From assembly GCA_023666125.1 (NCBI GenBank), contig JAMPCN010000019.1:1-36405 (forward strand): 36,405 bases of DNA. The letters run 5' to 3'. Shown piece by piece: positions 1-6,037 of this stretch. Positions within the stretch are counted from its first letter, which is position 1. Every line of letters begins with the position of its first letter. The notes below the pieces were generated by a model. That model worked only from the letters and a program-made list of their open reading frames with translations. It ran no database searches and was not told where the DNA came from. Made by a program: the position numbers and the translations under genes. The stretch comes from Bacillus sp. (in: firmicutes) (GTDB lineage: Bacteria; Bacillota; Clostridia; Lachnospirales; Lachnospiraceae).

Positions 1-421
1 TACCGGTTACTACGTCTTTTTCTTTCTCATAATACTGGTTGTAGATAACGCTTCTTTCCTCTTCACGGATTTTCTGCAAAATGACGTTTTTGGCATTCTG
101 CGTCGCGATACGTCCAAACTCCTTGGACTTGATTTCCACATGAATCATGTCGCCGAGTTTGGCTTTTGCAGAAATTGCCTGCGCATCCTCTAAGGAAATC
201 TGCATACAGTCGTCTTCCACTTCCTCTACCACTTCTTTTTCCGCATAGCACAAAAAGTCGCATGTCTCCCTGTCAATCTCTACTTTAATATTATCCGCCT
301 TGCCAAAGTGGTTCTTGCAGGCGGTAAGCAAAGAATTTTCAATCGCATCAAACAAAGTCTCCTTGCTGATTTCTTTCTCCTTTTCCAGCATATCCAATGC
401 TTCCATCAATTCCTTATTCAT
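1..421 (-). CDS. nusA: Transcription termination/antitermination factor NusA, N-terminal part (cut by window edge)
   Basis: This reading frame starts at ATG 421 and is still open at base 1, so about 140 N-terminal residues are visible and the S1/KH RNA-binding domains lie outside the window. The protein begins MNKELMEALDMLEKEKEISK and continues with the NusA N-terminal domain, which binds the RNA polymerase flap (LFDAIENSLL near residue 25, then the acidic strand region around VEEVEDDCMQISLEDA). NusA controls pausing, intrinsic termination and antitermination. It lies 27 bp after rimP with a GGAGG upstream of its ATG, as in the usual rimP-nusA operon. It probably shares the rimP promoter and the leader terminator at 943-967. 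Confidence 0.95.
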   Translation of the reverse strand, partial: MNKELMEALDMLEKEKEISKETLFDAIENSLLTACKNHFGKADNIKVEIDRETCDFLCYAEKEVVEEVEDDCMQISLEDAQAISAKAKLGDMIHVEIKSKEFGRIATQNAKNVILQKIREEERSVIYNQYYEKEKDVVTG

Positions 422-448
422 TTTTCCAGTATCCTCCTTATTGTTTTC

Positions 449-913
449 TTATAAGTTAAGCGCAAGCCTGATTAACGCTATTTCCGTTCTTGCAAACTTT
501 TTCTCTTCGTTTTCCATCGTAATGGTAATGCTGTCCGTATCATAGGATTTTAAAACGCCGTGAAATTCCTTTTGCTTATCCATCGGCTTATATGTTTTGA
601 TTTCCACCTCTTCCCCCAGGCTCTTCTGCAGATGCTTATCTTTCTTTAATGCCCTGCCAAGCCCCGGGCTGCTCACCTCAAGAATGTACGCATCCTGTAT
701 AAAATCCTCCTTATCCAGTTCATCCGATAAGGCGCGGCTTACATTTTCACAGTCATTAATATTGACTCCGTCCGGCTTATCAATATAAGCCCTTAAATAC
801 CACTCGCTGCCCTCTTTTACGTATTCTATATCATAAATTTCCACGCCGAAGCGTTCTACAATCGGCATAAGCAGCTCTTCTGTTTTGGATTCGTAGGTTT
901 CTCGTTTGGACAT
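449..913 (-). CDS. rimP: Ribosome maturation factor RimP
   Basis: RimP helps assemble the 30S subunit. The 154-residue protein has the family's N-terminal alpha/beta domain (the stretch IYDIEYVKEGSEWYLRAYID, then the conserved EVSSPGLGRAL near residue 85) and a C-terminal Sm-like barrel (EFHGVLKSYDTDSITI). I chose the ATG at 913 (MSKRETYESKTEELL) because GGAGG sits six bases before it; an in-frame ATG at 934 would place that ribosome binding site inside the gene. It is the first gene of the rimP-nusA operon, normally directly after polC. Here about 7 kb separate it from polC. Confidence 0.93.
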   Translation of the reverse strand: MSKRETYESKTEELLMPIVERFGVEIYDIEYVKEGSEWYLRAYIDKPDGVNINDCENVSRALSDELDKEDFIQDAYILEVSSPGLGRALKKDKHLQKSLGEEVEIKTYKPMDKQKEFHGVLKSYDTDSITITMENEEKKFARTEIALIRLALNL

Positions 914-942
914 TTGATTCCTCCGTTGTTTCATTATTACAT

Positions 943-967
943 AAAAAAGTGGACTTGCCAGTCCACT
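943..967 (-). terminator. Intrinsic terminator in the rimP-nusA leader
   Basis: Read on the minus strand there is a perfect 8-bp stem, AGTGGACT/AGTCCACT, with a GGCA loop, followed at once by six T. It sits about 25 nt after the expected transcription start of the rimP promoter (998-1026) and 30 nt before the rimP start codon. It can therefore only end transcripts before they enter rimP-nusA. NusA stimulates intrinsic terminators, and NusA-dependent autoregulation in the leader of the homologous operon is known from Bacillus subtilis. That this hairpin works in the same way is inferred. Confidence 0.75.
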
Positions 968-997
968 CTTATCGTAAATACTATTTATGACTATTAC

Positions 998-1026
998 AGT
1001 GTAGCACTAAATTGGAAGAGATGCAA
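998..1026 (-). promoter_or_regulatory. Sigma-A-type promoter for rimP-nusA
   Basis: On the minus strand TTGCAT (1021-1026) is separated by 17 bp from TACACT (998-1003). The -10 box is preceded by TGC, giving an extended -10. It points towards rimP and is back to back with the tRNA-Glu promoter on the plus strand. The -35 box is weak (3/6), so the call rests on the extended -10, the spacing and the location. Confidence 0.55.
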
Positions 1027-1068
1027 GCAAAAGTAAACGTTTTTCCTGAAAAAAATTTAAAAAAGGGC

Positions 1069-1097
1069 TTGCAATTTGCATAAATCTATAATAGAAT
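1069..1097 (+). promoter_or_regulatory. Promoter of tRNA-Glu
   Basis: TTGCAA (1069-1074) and TAGAAT (1092-1097) are spaced by exactly 17 bp on the plus strand. The tRNA begins 19 bases after the -10 box, a usual distance for a short 5' leader. An overlapping TATAAT at 1087-1092 has no -35 at normal spacing. Confidence 0.6.
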
Positions 1098-1116
1098 AAG
1101 CAAGTGTCCAGTATAT

Positions 1117-1188
1117 GGCTCGTTGGTCAAGCGGTTAAGACGCCGCCCTCTCACGGCGGAAACAGGGGTTCGATTCCCCTACGAGCTG
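1117..1188 (+). tRNA. tRNA-Glu (anticodon CTC)
   Basis: The sequence folds into a complete cloverleaf. The acceptor stem is GGCTCGT (1117-1123) with ACGAGCT (1181-1187) and the discriminator base is G1188. The D arm contains GGTCAAGCGGTTAAGA. The anticodon stem CCGCC/GGCGG holds loop CTCTCAC, giving anticodon CTC at 1150-1152 (Glu, codon GAG). The T arm contains GGTTCGATTCC. CCA is not encoded. It is the only clear plus-strand gene, lying between the rimP promoter and the toxin-antitoxin island. The 71 bases between it and the toxin stop codon hold only weak AT-rich inverted repeats and no gene. Confidence 0.93.
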
Positions 1189-1259
1189 CTGACTGTTTAT
1201 TTTTAAACGAACAGCCCAACCCGAAAAGATGCTGAAAAATTTAGGTTTTTTGGCATTTT

Positions 1260-1790
1260 TTATTTTGTTGGAATCATTTCTGATTTGTTGATATTAGATA
1301 TAGTGATTTCTAGCTCATTATGAAAATATTGTAGTGTTGAATATCCATATATACGTTCAAATTCTCTTTTATCATATTTTACGGCTCTCCCCATTAAATA
1401 ATTTACATAATTATCAATATACTGTTGCGCATCATTTTTTATATATTCTATATTGTTCCGTGTTTCATTAAACTCATCCTTATCTATAATGGCATCTGTA
1501 GACCCTATATATTCTTTGTTTGTAATTATTACAATTTTACTATAATCTAAGCCGGAACTTGTTTTTTTAGAACGGATACTATTTTTAAACTTAAAAGCAT
1601 ATTTATGACTAATATGACTTCTATATGGAATACAAATAAAATAGCCATAATGTGACTGCACTAATAAACAATTATATGGTCTACTATTTTTTCTGACAAT
1701 TTCTTTATATGGCGGATCTGGATAATCAGAATAAAATTTATTTGTTAAATTTAATATCTGATAATCAAAAGAATCTTCTTTAAAACACAT
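1260..1790 (-). CDS. Type III toxin-antitoxin toxin, TenpN/ToxN-like endoribonuclease
   Basis: A 176-residue AT-rich protein whose pattern matches TenpN-type toxins as I know the family: SRPYNCLLV (about residues 36-44), a basic patch IPYRSHISHKYAFKF (about 54-68), SGLDYSKIVII (about 79-89), EYIG, then a C-terminal helix region ending in YGYSTLQYFHNELEI. Toxins of this family are small RNases that cut cellular RNA and their own antitoxin RNA and are held inactive in an RNA-protein complex. The start ATG 1790 has AAGGAG six bases upstream, directly after a terminator. Upstream lie two 51-nt tandem repeats (1837-1938) forming covarying pseudoknots and a promoter, the canonical layout. The base composition is much more AT-rich than the neighbours, suggesting transfer. 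The family call is by remembered pattern; the genetic layout is read directly. Confidence 0.82.
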   Translation of the reverse strand: MCFKEDSFDYQILNLTNKFYSDYPDPPYKEIVRKNSRPYNCLLVQSHYGYFICIPYRSHISHKYAFKFKNSIRSKKTSSGLDYSKIVIITNKEYIGSTDAIIDKDEFNETRNNIEYIKNDAQQYIDNYVNYLMGRAVKYDKREFERIYGYSTLQYFHNELEITISNINKSEMIPTK

Positions 1791-1803
1791 GATATCTCCT
1801 TAG

Positions 1804-1830
1804 TAAAAATGGGAGAGCGTTTGCCCTCCC
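1804..1830 (-). terminator. Rho-independent terminator between antitoxin RNA and toxin gene
   Basis: Read on the minus strand, GGGAGGGC pairs with GCTCTCCC (8 bp with one G-U) around a four-base loop and is followed by ATTTTTACTA. It lies after the second antitoxin repeat and 13 bases before the toxin ATG, so most transcripts should end as antitoxin RNA and only read-through makes toxin mRNA. This placement is typical of type III systems. Confidence 0.85.
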
Positions 1831-1836
1831 ACAATT

Positions 1837-1938
1837 CTCATCACTCGGTTACTTTTATTTTACCGTTGAGTCAGAACCGTCACTCAACTCATCGCTCTGT
1901 CACTTTTATTTTACCGTCCTGTCAGAACAGTCACAGGA
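1837..1938 (-). repeat. Two 51-bp tandem direct repeats
   Basis: The units begin at 1837 and 1888 and are 41/51 identical with no gaps. The invariant parts are the boundary CTCAT and the A/T-rich core (plus strand CTTTTATTTTACCGT). The substitutions are concentrated in predicted stem arms. Confidence 0.9.
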
Positions 1939-1943
1939 CTCAT
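1837..1943 (-). ncRNA. Type III antitoxin RNA, two tandem pseudoknot repeats
   Basis: Two direct repeats of exactly 51 nt (1837-1887 and 1888-1938) plus a third copy of the boundary pentamer (1939-1943). On the minus-strand RNA each repeat forms a 7-bp stem (GTTGAGT/ACTCAAC in one, GTCCTGT/ACAGGAC in the other). Its loop then pairs with a downstream 5-nt element (CGGTT with AACCG; CTGTT with GACAG using one G-U) across an A-rich 14-nt loop, giving an H-type pseudoknot. Nine of the ten differences between repeats fall in these stems and all keep pairing. The RNA is expected to be cut into single pseudoknots by the toxin and to bind and inhibit it. It is preceded by a promoter at 1980-2008 and ended by the terminator at 1804-1830. 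Confidence 0.87.
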
Positions 1944-1979
1944 ATTGTGATGAAGAAACCCTTAAGATTTCCTACTTAT

Positions 1980-2008
1980 AATATACCTAAACTCAGGAAA
2001 ATATTCAA
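1980..2008 (-). promoter_or_regulatory. Promoter of the antitoxin RNA/toxin operon
   Basis: On the minus strand TTGAAT (2003-2008) and TATATT (1980-1985) are separated by exactly 17 bp. The expected start near 1973 lies about 30 nt before the first antitoxin repeat. No repressor operator is obvious. Confidence 0.65.
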
Positions 2009-2061
2009 TAGGAAAATCGTAAAATTTTTATTAATTCCCAGCTTCCTCATTTTCTTCCCCC

Positions 2062-2796
2062 TCACGACCCCACAATCGTTCCCCCGTTCGGGTGAAGCAC
2101 CTGTCCGGTCATATAACTGGAATCGTCCGATGCCAGAAATACATAACAGGGAGAAACTTCACATGGCTGTCCGGCTCTGTCCATCGGCACATGCGACGTT
2201 TTCTTGCCGAATGTGGCGACCTCTGCCGCCGAATATGATGCCGGAATAAGCGGCGTCCATATCGGACCGGGCGCCACTCCGTTTACCCTGATGCCCGCTT
2301 CTGCAAGCGACAAAGAAAGCGACTTTGTCAACGCCACGATTGCCCCTTTTGTCGCGCTATAATCAATTAAATCTTTATTTCCCTGATAGGCGGTTACGGA
2401 AGTCGTATTGATAATGCTCCCGCCCTTTTTCATATAGGGCAGCGCATACTGAATTAAATAGAAAAAAGAAAACACGTTATTTTTGAAAGTAAATTCCAAC
2501 TGCTCATGCGATATATCCAGAATACTGCGCTGGATAAACTGAACGGCATGGTTATTGACTAAAGTATCCAGCCCTCCGAACTGTTTTATGGTTTTTTCTA
2601 CACAGTGTCTGGCAAAACCGGGGTCTTTTAAATCCCCGCACATAAAAAGTGACCTGCCTCCCAGCTCCTCTATCCTCTTAGCCGTTTCCATCGCGTCTAC
2701 TTCTTCGTCATAATAGACAATCGCAACCGCCGCTCCCTCCTTTACAAAATCATAAGCGACGGCTCTGCCGATTCCGCTGTCACCGCCCGTAATCAA
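2062..2796 (-). CDS. Short-chain dehydrogenase/reductase, YdaD/Gsp39-like, 5' end frame-damaged
   Basis: A classical SDR core: TGGDSGIG nucleotide-binding loop at the very start, NNHA in place of the usual NNAG/NNAA (about 81-84), catalytic Ser133, Tyr146 and Lys150 (TTSVTAY, YSATK), then GVAPGPIWTPLIP and the family's end GQVLHPNGGT. Relatives of the Gsp39/YdaD type are near 290 residues with an N-terminal extension. Here the open frame can only begin at TTG 2796, inside strand beta-1. The missing residues (KLENKVAL) are in frame upstream of it but blocked by a TGA, while another frame starting at ATG 2870 reads up to the same point. One lost base near 2815-2825 would explain this, so the gene may be a recent pseudogene or a sequencing error. 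The substrate is unknown. Confidence 0.75.
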   Translation of the reverse strand: MITGGDSGIGRAVAYDFVKEGAAVAIVYYDEEVDAMETAKRIEELGGRSLFMCGDLKDPGFARHCVEKTIKQFGGLDTLVNNHAVQFIQRSILDISHEQLEFTFKNNVFSFFYLIQYALPYMKKGGSIINTTSVTAYQGNKDLIDYSATKGAIVALTKSLSLSLAEAGIRVNGVAPGPIWTPLIPASYSAAEVATFGKKTSHVPMDRAGQPCEVSPCYVFLASDDSSYMTGQVLHPNGGTIVGS

Positions 2797-2901
2797 AGCG
2801 ACCTTGTTTTCCAGTTTACCGCATCTTTTTCCTCATCCGTCATACAATGATATTGATTCCAAAAATTCATCCTAACATACTCTCTGTCAGTGTTTTCTAT
2901 A

Positions 2902-3807
2902 TCATATGCTATACATTTCCCGCTGTGTTACCGTTTCCTGTCCGGAACCGTCTGTCCGGATTCTATACGGCATTCCGCCTTTATAATAATAAATCCAGTC
3001 GTCCACCACTTTCACTACCTCATAATAATAATCGCACACGCCGTCCAGTTCCATCTGTTCGGAGCCGTCTCTTCTGGCTTTCATCAAACGATTTGTGACA
3101 TAGTAAATCCAATCGTTATCTCCTATGTCTTTGCATACGATTTTTTCATAGCCGTCCGCCGGCTCTCCTAACTCCATTTTAAATGTGCCGCAATCCACCC
3201 AGCCGTCCACTACTTTATATCTAAAATGGGATGCGCTGATGTCGTCTGCTCCCGATACTTCATAAGCGGCAATCATATTATCGGAACCATCCAGATTCAT
3301 TCTATGCAGCGCATGTCCTTCCAGCCCTACCCCATAGGTATCATGCCTATAGGTATAGTAAATATATTTCTCATCTACAATTTGAAAATCAAACAGTTCA
3401 TCCTCTAACATTCTTGTATTTTTTCCATCCGGCTCCGATACATATAATTCTCCGTGGTCTTGAAACGCAATGATGGAATTTAAGTAATATACATAACCGC
3501 CTGCAACTTCATAGGTATAGCATGAACCCTCGGTCACACGTTCCGCCATACGTTCATTCTCTTTATATCTGCATAAAACCGGAGAGGATATCTCACCGTC
3601 ATAATAATCCTGCATATATCTGAAATAGACCCATCCCCCTGCTTTTTTCTCATCTATGATATCTTCCTCGGAAAGACATATTTTCTCTCCATCCATACCA
3701 ATAACAACAATGTCTGCCGCATTCTGCTGCATAATCCGCCATCCGGGTTCCATACCGGCAAAAGCCATAGCAACAGCCAACATTGCCGCGAACATTTCAC
3801 TTTTCAT
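2902..3807 (-). CDS. Exported DUF5050-like repeat protein
   Basis: 301 residues with a short N-terminal hydrophobic stretch (FAAMLAVAMAFAGM) that could be a weak signal peptide or anchor. Repeated motifs follow of the kind seen in DUF5050 beta-propeller-like proteins: WVYFRYMQDYYDG, YVYYLNS, YIYYTYR, LHRMNLDGSDN, WIYYVTNRLMKARRDGSE, WIYYYKGGMPYRIRTDGSG. Such proteins pair a 'residue displayed' strand with a following xRxxxDGS turn. The function is not known. The start ATG has GAGG upstream. It follows the phosphodiesterase gene by 38 bp and may be co-transcribed with it. The DUF assignment is by repeat pattern only. Confidence 0.65.
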   Translation of the reverse strand: MKSEMFAAMLAVAMAFAGMEPGWRIMQQNAADIVVIGMDGEKICLSEEDIIDEKKAGGWVYFRYMQDYYDGEISSPVLCRYKENERMAERVTEGSCYTYEVAGGYVYYLNSIIAFQDHGELYVSEPDGKNTRMLEDELFDFQIVDEKYIYYTYRHDTYGVGLEGHALHRMNLDGSDNMIAAYEVSGADDISASHFRYKVVDGWVDCGTFKMELGEPADGYEKIVCKDIGDNDWIYYVTNRLMKARRDGSEQMELDGVCDYYYEVVKVVDDWIYYYKGGMPYRIRTDGSGQETVTQREMYSI

Positions 3808-3845
3808 ATGATTTTTTCCTCTTTCCTCTTAACGCAAAACTAAAA

Positions 3846-4574
3846 TTATATTCCCATCTTCCCCATAATCCCGTCCGCGTCCACGCCGGGATGCGTCAGA
3901 TATAAACGGCAGATTTGCGCTGTCAGCTCCTCACTGATATTTAATTTAGCCGCAATTTCCGCCACCGCTTTTCCCCTGTTCGTTTCCCTCATTACCGTAT
4001 TAATAATCTGCTTAATATTTTCCGGTATTTTTTCGTTTTCCAAATTATCTGCGCCGGAAGTTTTGGAATCTCCGGAAGCTTCAGACGTACCAAAATCGCC
4101 GGAAACACCCGCAGCCGCTTGATGCGGTATGTCTATTTTCGTTATCTGAAAAGAAGCGTCGTCCGCTATCTCTAATAAAGCCATCGTCACGGGCTGGGTA
4201 AAACGCCTTGGACCACAGCTTCCCGGATTTAGGAAAAAACGCCCGTCAACATGCTTTTCCTCATATTTATGGGAATGTCCGTAAATGACGATGTCAACAT
4301 CATTTAATCCTTTCGGGATATCCTTTTTATTATGCACAATAAAAAAACGAACGCCGTACAATACCAAAGAAAGTGACTGCGGCAGGTTTTTCGCCCACTC
4401 TTTATCGTTGTTTCCCCGTACCGCATAGACCGGCGCTGTTTTTTGTAATTCATCCAGTATTTTCTGCTTGTTGATATCTCCGCCATGCACAATCGCATCA
4501 CAACCGCTAATCGCTGCTGTCACTTCCGGGCGCAGCAAACCGTGCGTATCCGATATAACCGCTATCCGATGCAC
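3846..4574 (-). CDS. YfcE/MJ0936-type metallophosphoesterase with C-terminal extension
   Basis: Calcineurin-like phosphodiesterase of the YfcE class, expected to use two metal ions. Metal-ligand motifs occur in order: DTHG (residues 9-12), HGGDI (about 30), GNND (about 54-57), HGHSH-type segment YGHSHKYE (about 97-104) and NPGSCGPRR (about 116). The family is usually about 155-185 residues; this one has 242. A low-complexity Ser/Gly/Ala linker (about 155-180) joins the core to a C-terminal helical module (AVAEIAAKLNISEELTAQIC) that resembles a small helix-turn-helix. The GTG start at 4574 has GAGGG seven bases upstream. The cellular substrate is not evident. Confidence 0.82.
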   Translation of the reverse strand: MHRIAVISDTHGLLRPEVTAAISGCDAIVHGGDINKQKILDELQKTAPVYAVRGNNDKEWAKNLPQSLSLVLYGVRFFIVHNKKDIPKGLNDVDIVIYGHSHKYEEKHVDGRFFLNPGSCGPRRFTQPVTMALLEIADDASFQITKIDIPHQAAAGVSGDFGTSEASGDSKTSGADNLENEKIPENIKQIINTVMRETNRGKAVAEIAAKLNISEELTAQICRLYLTHPGVDADGIMGKMGI

Positions 4575-4590
4575 TTATCATCCCTCTTTT

Positions 4591-5436
4591 CTATAATGTG
4601 ATTGTCGCTCCTGCTGCAATCTCATAAGCCTTTCCCTCTGACTCCATCCAGACCGTTTTCAGCGAGGGATTATATACCCTGCTGCCATCCGCGGAATAGA
4701 CAAGGCTTTGATATGCCGTCACATAATCGACTATCTCGCCATTTGTCGCCATCCAAATGACGTCGGCATATTTTGCAAGATAAGATAAAAGACTTTCCAT
4801 AATCTCCCAGTTATCATGTCTGTCAAACTCAAAGGAATGCCCCCATACATAGAATAACTGCGGCCCCATAAAAGGCGCATCCTGTTCGCAAAACTGTTTC
4901 GCCAGCTCCATCAGGCATGCGTCCTCATGATGGCAAGTCGGGTGCCATTCCAGGAAATTTTTTGGCAGCGCAAAAGAACCCGTCGATGTTACGGTACGGG
5001 CATAGCGGATGCCCGCCGCTTTTAACATGGCAAAGCTTTCCTTATCGTAAATGCCAAACGGATAGGCATGTCCTGTCACCATATAGGGAACAAACCCCTC
5101 CAAAACCTTTCGGTCTTCCAAAATCTGACACAGCGCCGCGCTTCCACAGTCCGTCACGGCAATATGCTCTGCGGTATGCGTCGCCACCTCATGGCGTTCA
5201 TAAAGGCTGGCGATTTCTTCGGCGGCAATCGTGGAATCATCCACTTCTTTTCCGTCAATGACAACCGTTTTTACGCTGCCTAAACGTGCGGAATTCAAAT
5301 TAAACGTTCCTTTTGCGCCGTAGCGGTTCATAATTTCCACAAGATGACGGTCGCCTAAACGGCCGTCATCATAGCTGAATGTCAATGCCTTTCGTTTTTT
5401 CTTTGGAAAAAGCATGGTATGAATCTTAAATGCCAC
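4591..5436 (-). CDS. Polysaccharide deacetylase (NodB-fold) family protein
   Basis: 281 residues. Motif 1 is TFSYDDG (about 19-25) with the catalytic Asp/metal Asp pair. Motif 2 is THTAEH (about 86-91) with two metal His. A YPFG stretch (about 125) stands for the motif-3 region, and WGHSFEF near residue 198 gives the late His. Enzymes of this fold remove N- or O-acetyl groups from cell-wall or exopolysaccharide sugars. No signal peptide or membrane segment is seen, so it may act inside the cell or on a small soluble substrate. The GTG start follows GGGGGA. It sits 17 bp after the PsiE-like gene and 16 bp before the phosphodiesterase, consistent with one small operon from the promoter at 5961-5989. 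Confidence 0.82.
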   Translation of the reverse strand: MAFKIHTMLFPKKKRKALTFSYDDGRLGDRHLVEIMNRYGAKGTFNLNSARLGSVKTVVIDGKEVDDSTIAAEEIASLYERHEVATHTAEHIAVTDCGSAALCQILEDRKVLEGFVPYMVTGHAYPFGIYDKESFAMLKAAGIRYARTVTSTGSFALPKNFLEWHPTCHHEDACLMELAKQFCEQDAPFMGPQLFYVWGHSFEFDRHDNWEIMESLLSYLAKYADVIWMATNGEIVDYVTAYQSLVYSADGSRVYNPSLKTVWMESEGKAYEIAAGATITL

Positions 5437-5453
5437 GATACTTCCATCCCCCT

Positions 5454-5897
5454 TTAATCGTCAACTAACGGCTCGTCATCAGAATCCCCGCCGTCTTCTT
5501 TATAGTCTTTTAACCTTGTATTGTGCAGATATCGGCGAAGCACACACAAAAGAATAATGCTGATGACCGATACAAAATCTTCGTATGGCGTCGTTTCGCT
5601 TACTATCATATGCCGTGCCACCAAAAATATCAGCACTTCCATAATGTTGTCCGAATTAGGACGGCATAACATTTGTAAAAATTCCAGCCCGATAACGATA
5701 ACAAAGATATCTTCCAGATAACCGCGAAACATCGAAACATCATTTAACAGATTCTTGAAAACGACAAAGTCTTTCACCAGACTGTATAAGGAAAATACAA
5801 CACCGACCAGCACAAGAACCGCCACTGCCTGTTCCAGTATATCGCTGACCGACTGTATAAATTTTTTGAATTTCTGCATTGCTCTCTCCATCTTCAT
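5454..5897 (-). CDS. Small four-helix membrane protein, PsiE-like
   Basis: About 147 residues with four predicted membrane segments (AVAVLVLVGVVFSLYSLV, the IFVIVIGLEFLQML segment, VLIFLVARHMIV, FVSVISIILLCVL) and a charged acidic tail. The ARHMIV segment after the third helix and the overall size match the phosphate-starvation-inducible PsiE family, whose molecular function is unknown. I chose ATG 5897 because GGGAG sits eight bases upstream. An earlier GTG (5915) and a later ATG in the same frame are possible. It is first in the group running to the DUF5050-like gene and has its own strong promoter. Confidence 0.65.
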   Translation of the reverse strand: MKMERAMQKFKKFIQSVSDILEQAVAVLVLVGVVFSLYSLVKDFVVFKNLLNDVSMFRGYLEDIFVIVIGLEFLQMLCRPNSDNIMEVLIFLVARHMIVSETTPYEDFVSVISIILLCVLRRYLHNTRLKDYKEDGGDSDDEPLVDD

Positions 5898-5960
5898 ATA
5901 TCCCGCTCCCGTCACCTGATATTGTCCTACAGATAATCTGCACTCCTAAACTTTCTAGTT

Positions 5961-5989
5961 ATTATAGCAAATTCTACCTGTTTTTCCAA
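5961..5989 (-). promoter_or_regulatory. Sigma-A promoter for the PsiE-like operon
   Basis: TTGGAA (5984-5989) and a perfect TATAAT (5961-5966) on the minus strand are 17 bp apart, with TGC before the -10 box. The transcript would carry a leader of about 55 nt before ATG 5897. Confidence 0.8.
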
Positions 5990-6037
5990 TACTTTTAGGG
6001 AAGATGACGAAAGCGGGAAAATAATGCCTGCCGCCTT

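Noticed and set aside
1189-1259. Terminator for tRNA-Glu
   Set aside because: Only a short GTTTA/TAAAC repeat and scattered T-runs are seen; not strong enough to call.
1837-1938. Tandem repeats as a CRISPR array
   Set aside because: The units abut without spacers, have a 51-bp period and covarying stems, and no cas gene is near; a pseudoknot RNA fits better.
1117-2061. Integrase-type attachment site at the tRNA 3' end
   Set aside because: No second copy of the tRNA 3' end and no integrase gene were found in the window.
1809-2249. A 146-codon open frame on the plus strand
   Set aside because: It runs through the antitoxin repeats and the dehydrogenase gene on the opposite strand, has repetitive Ser/His-rich content from the tandem repeats and no ribosome binding site.
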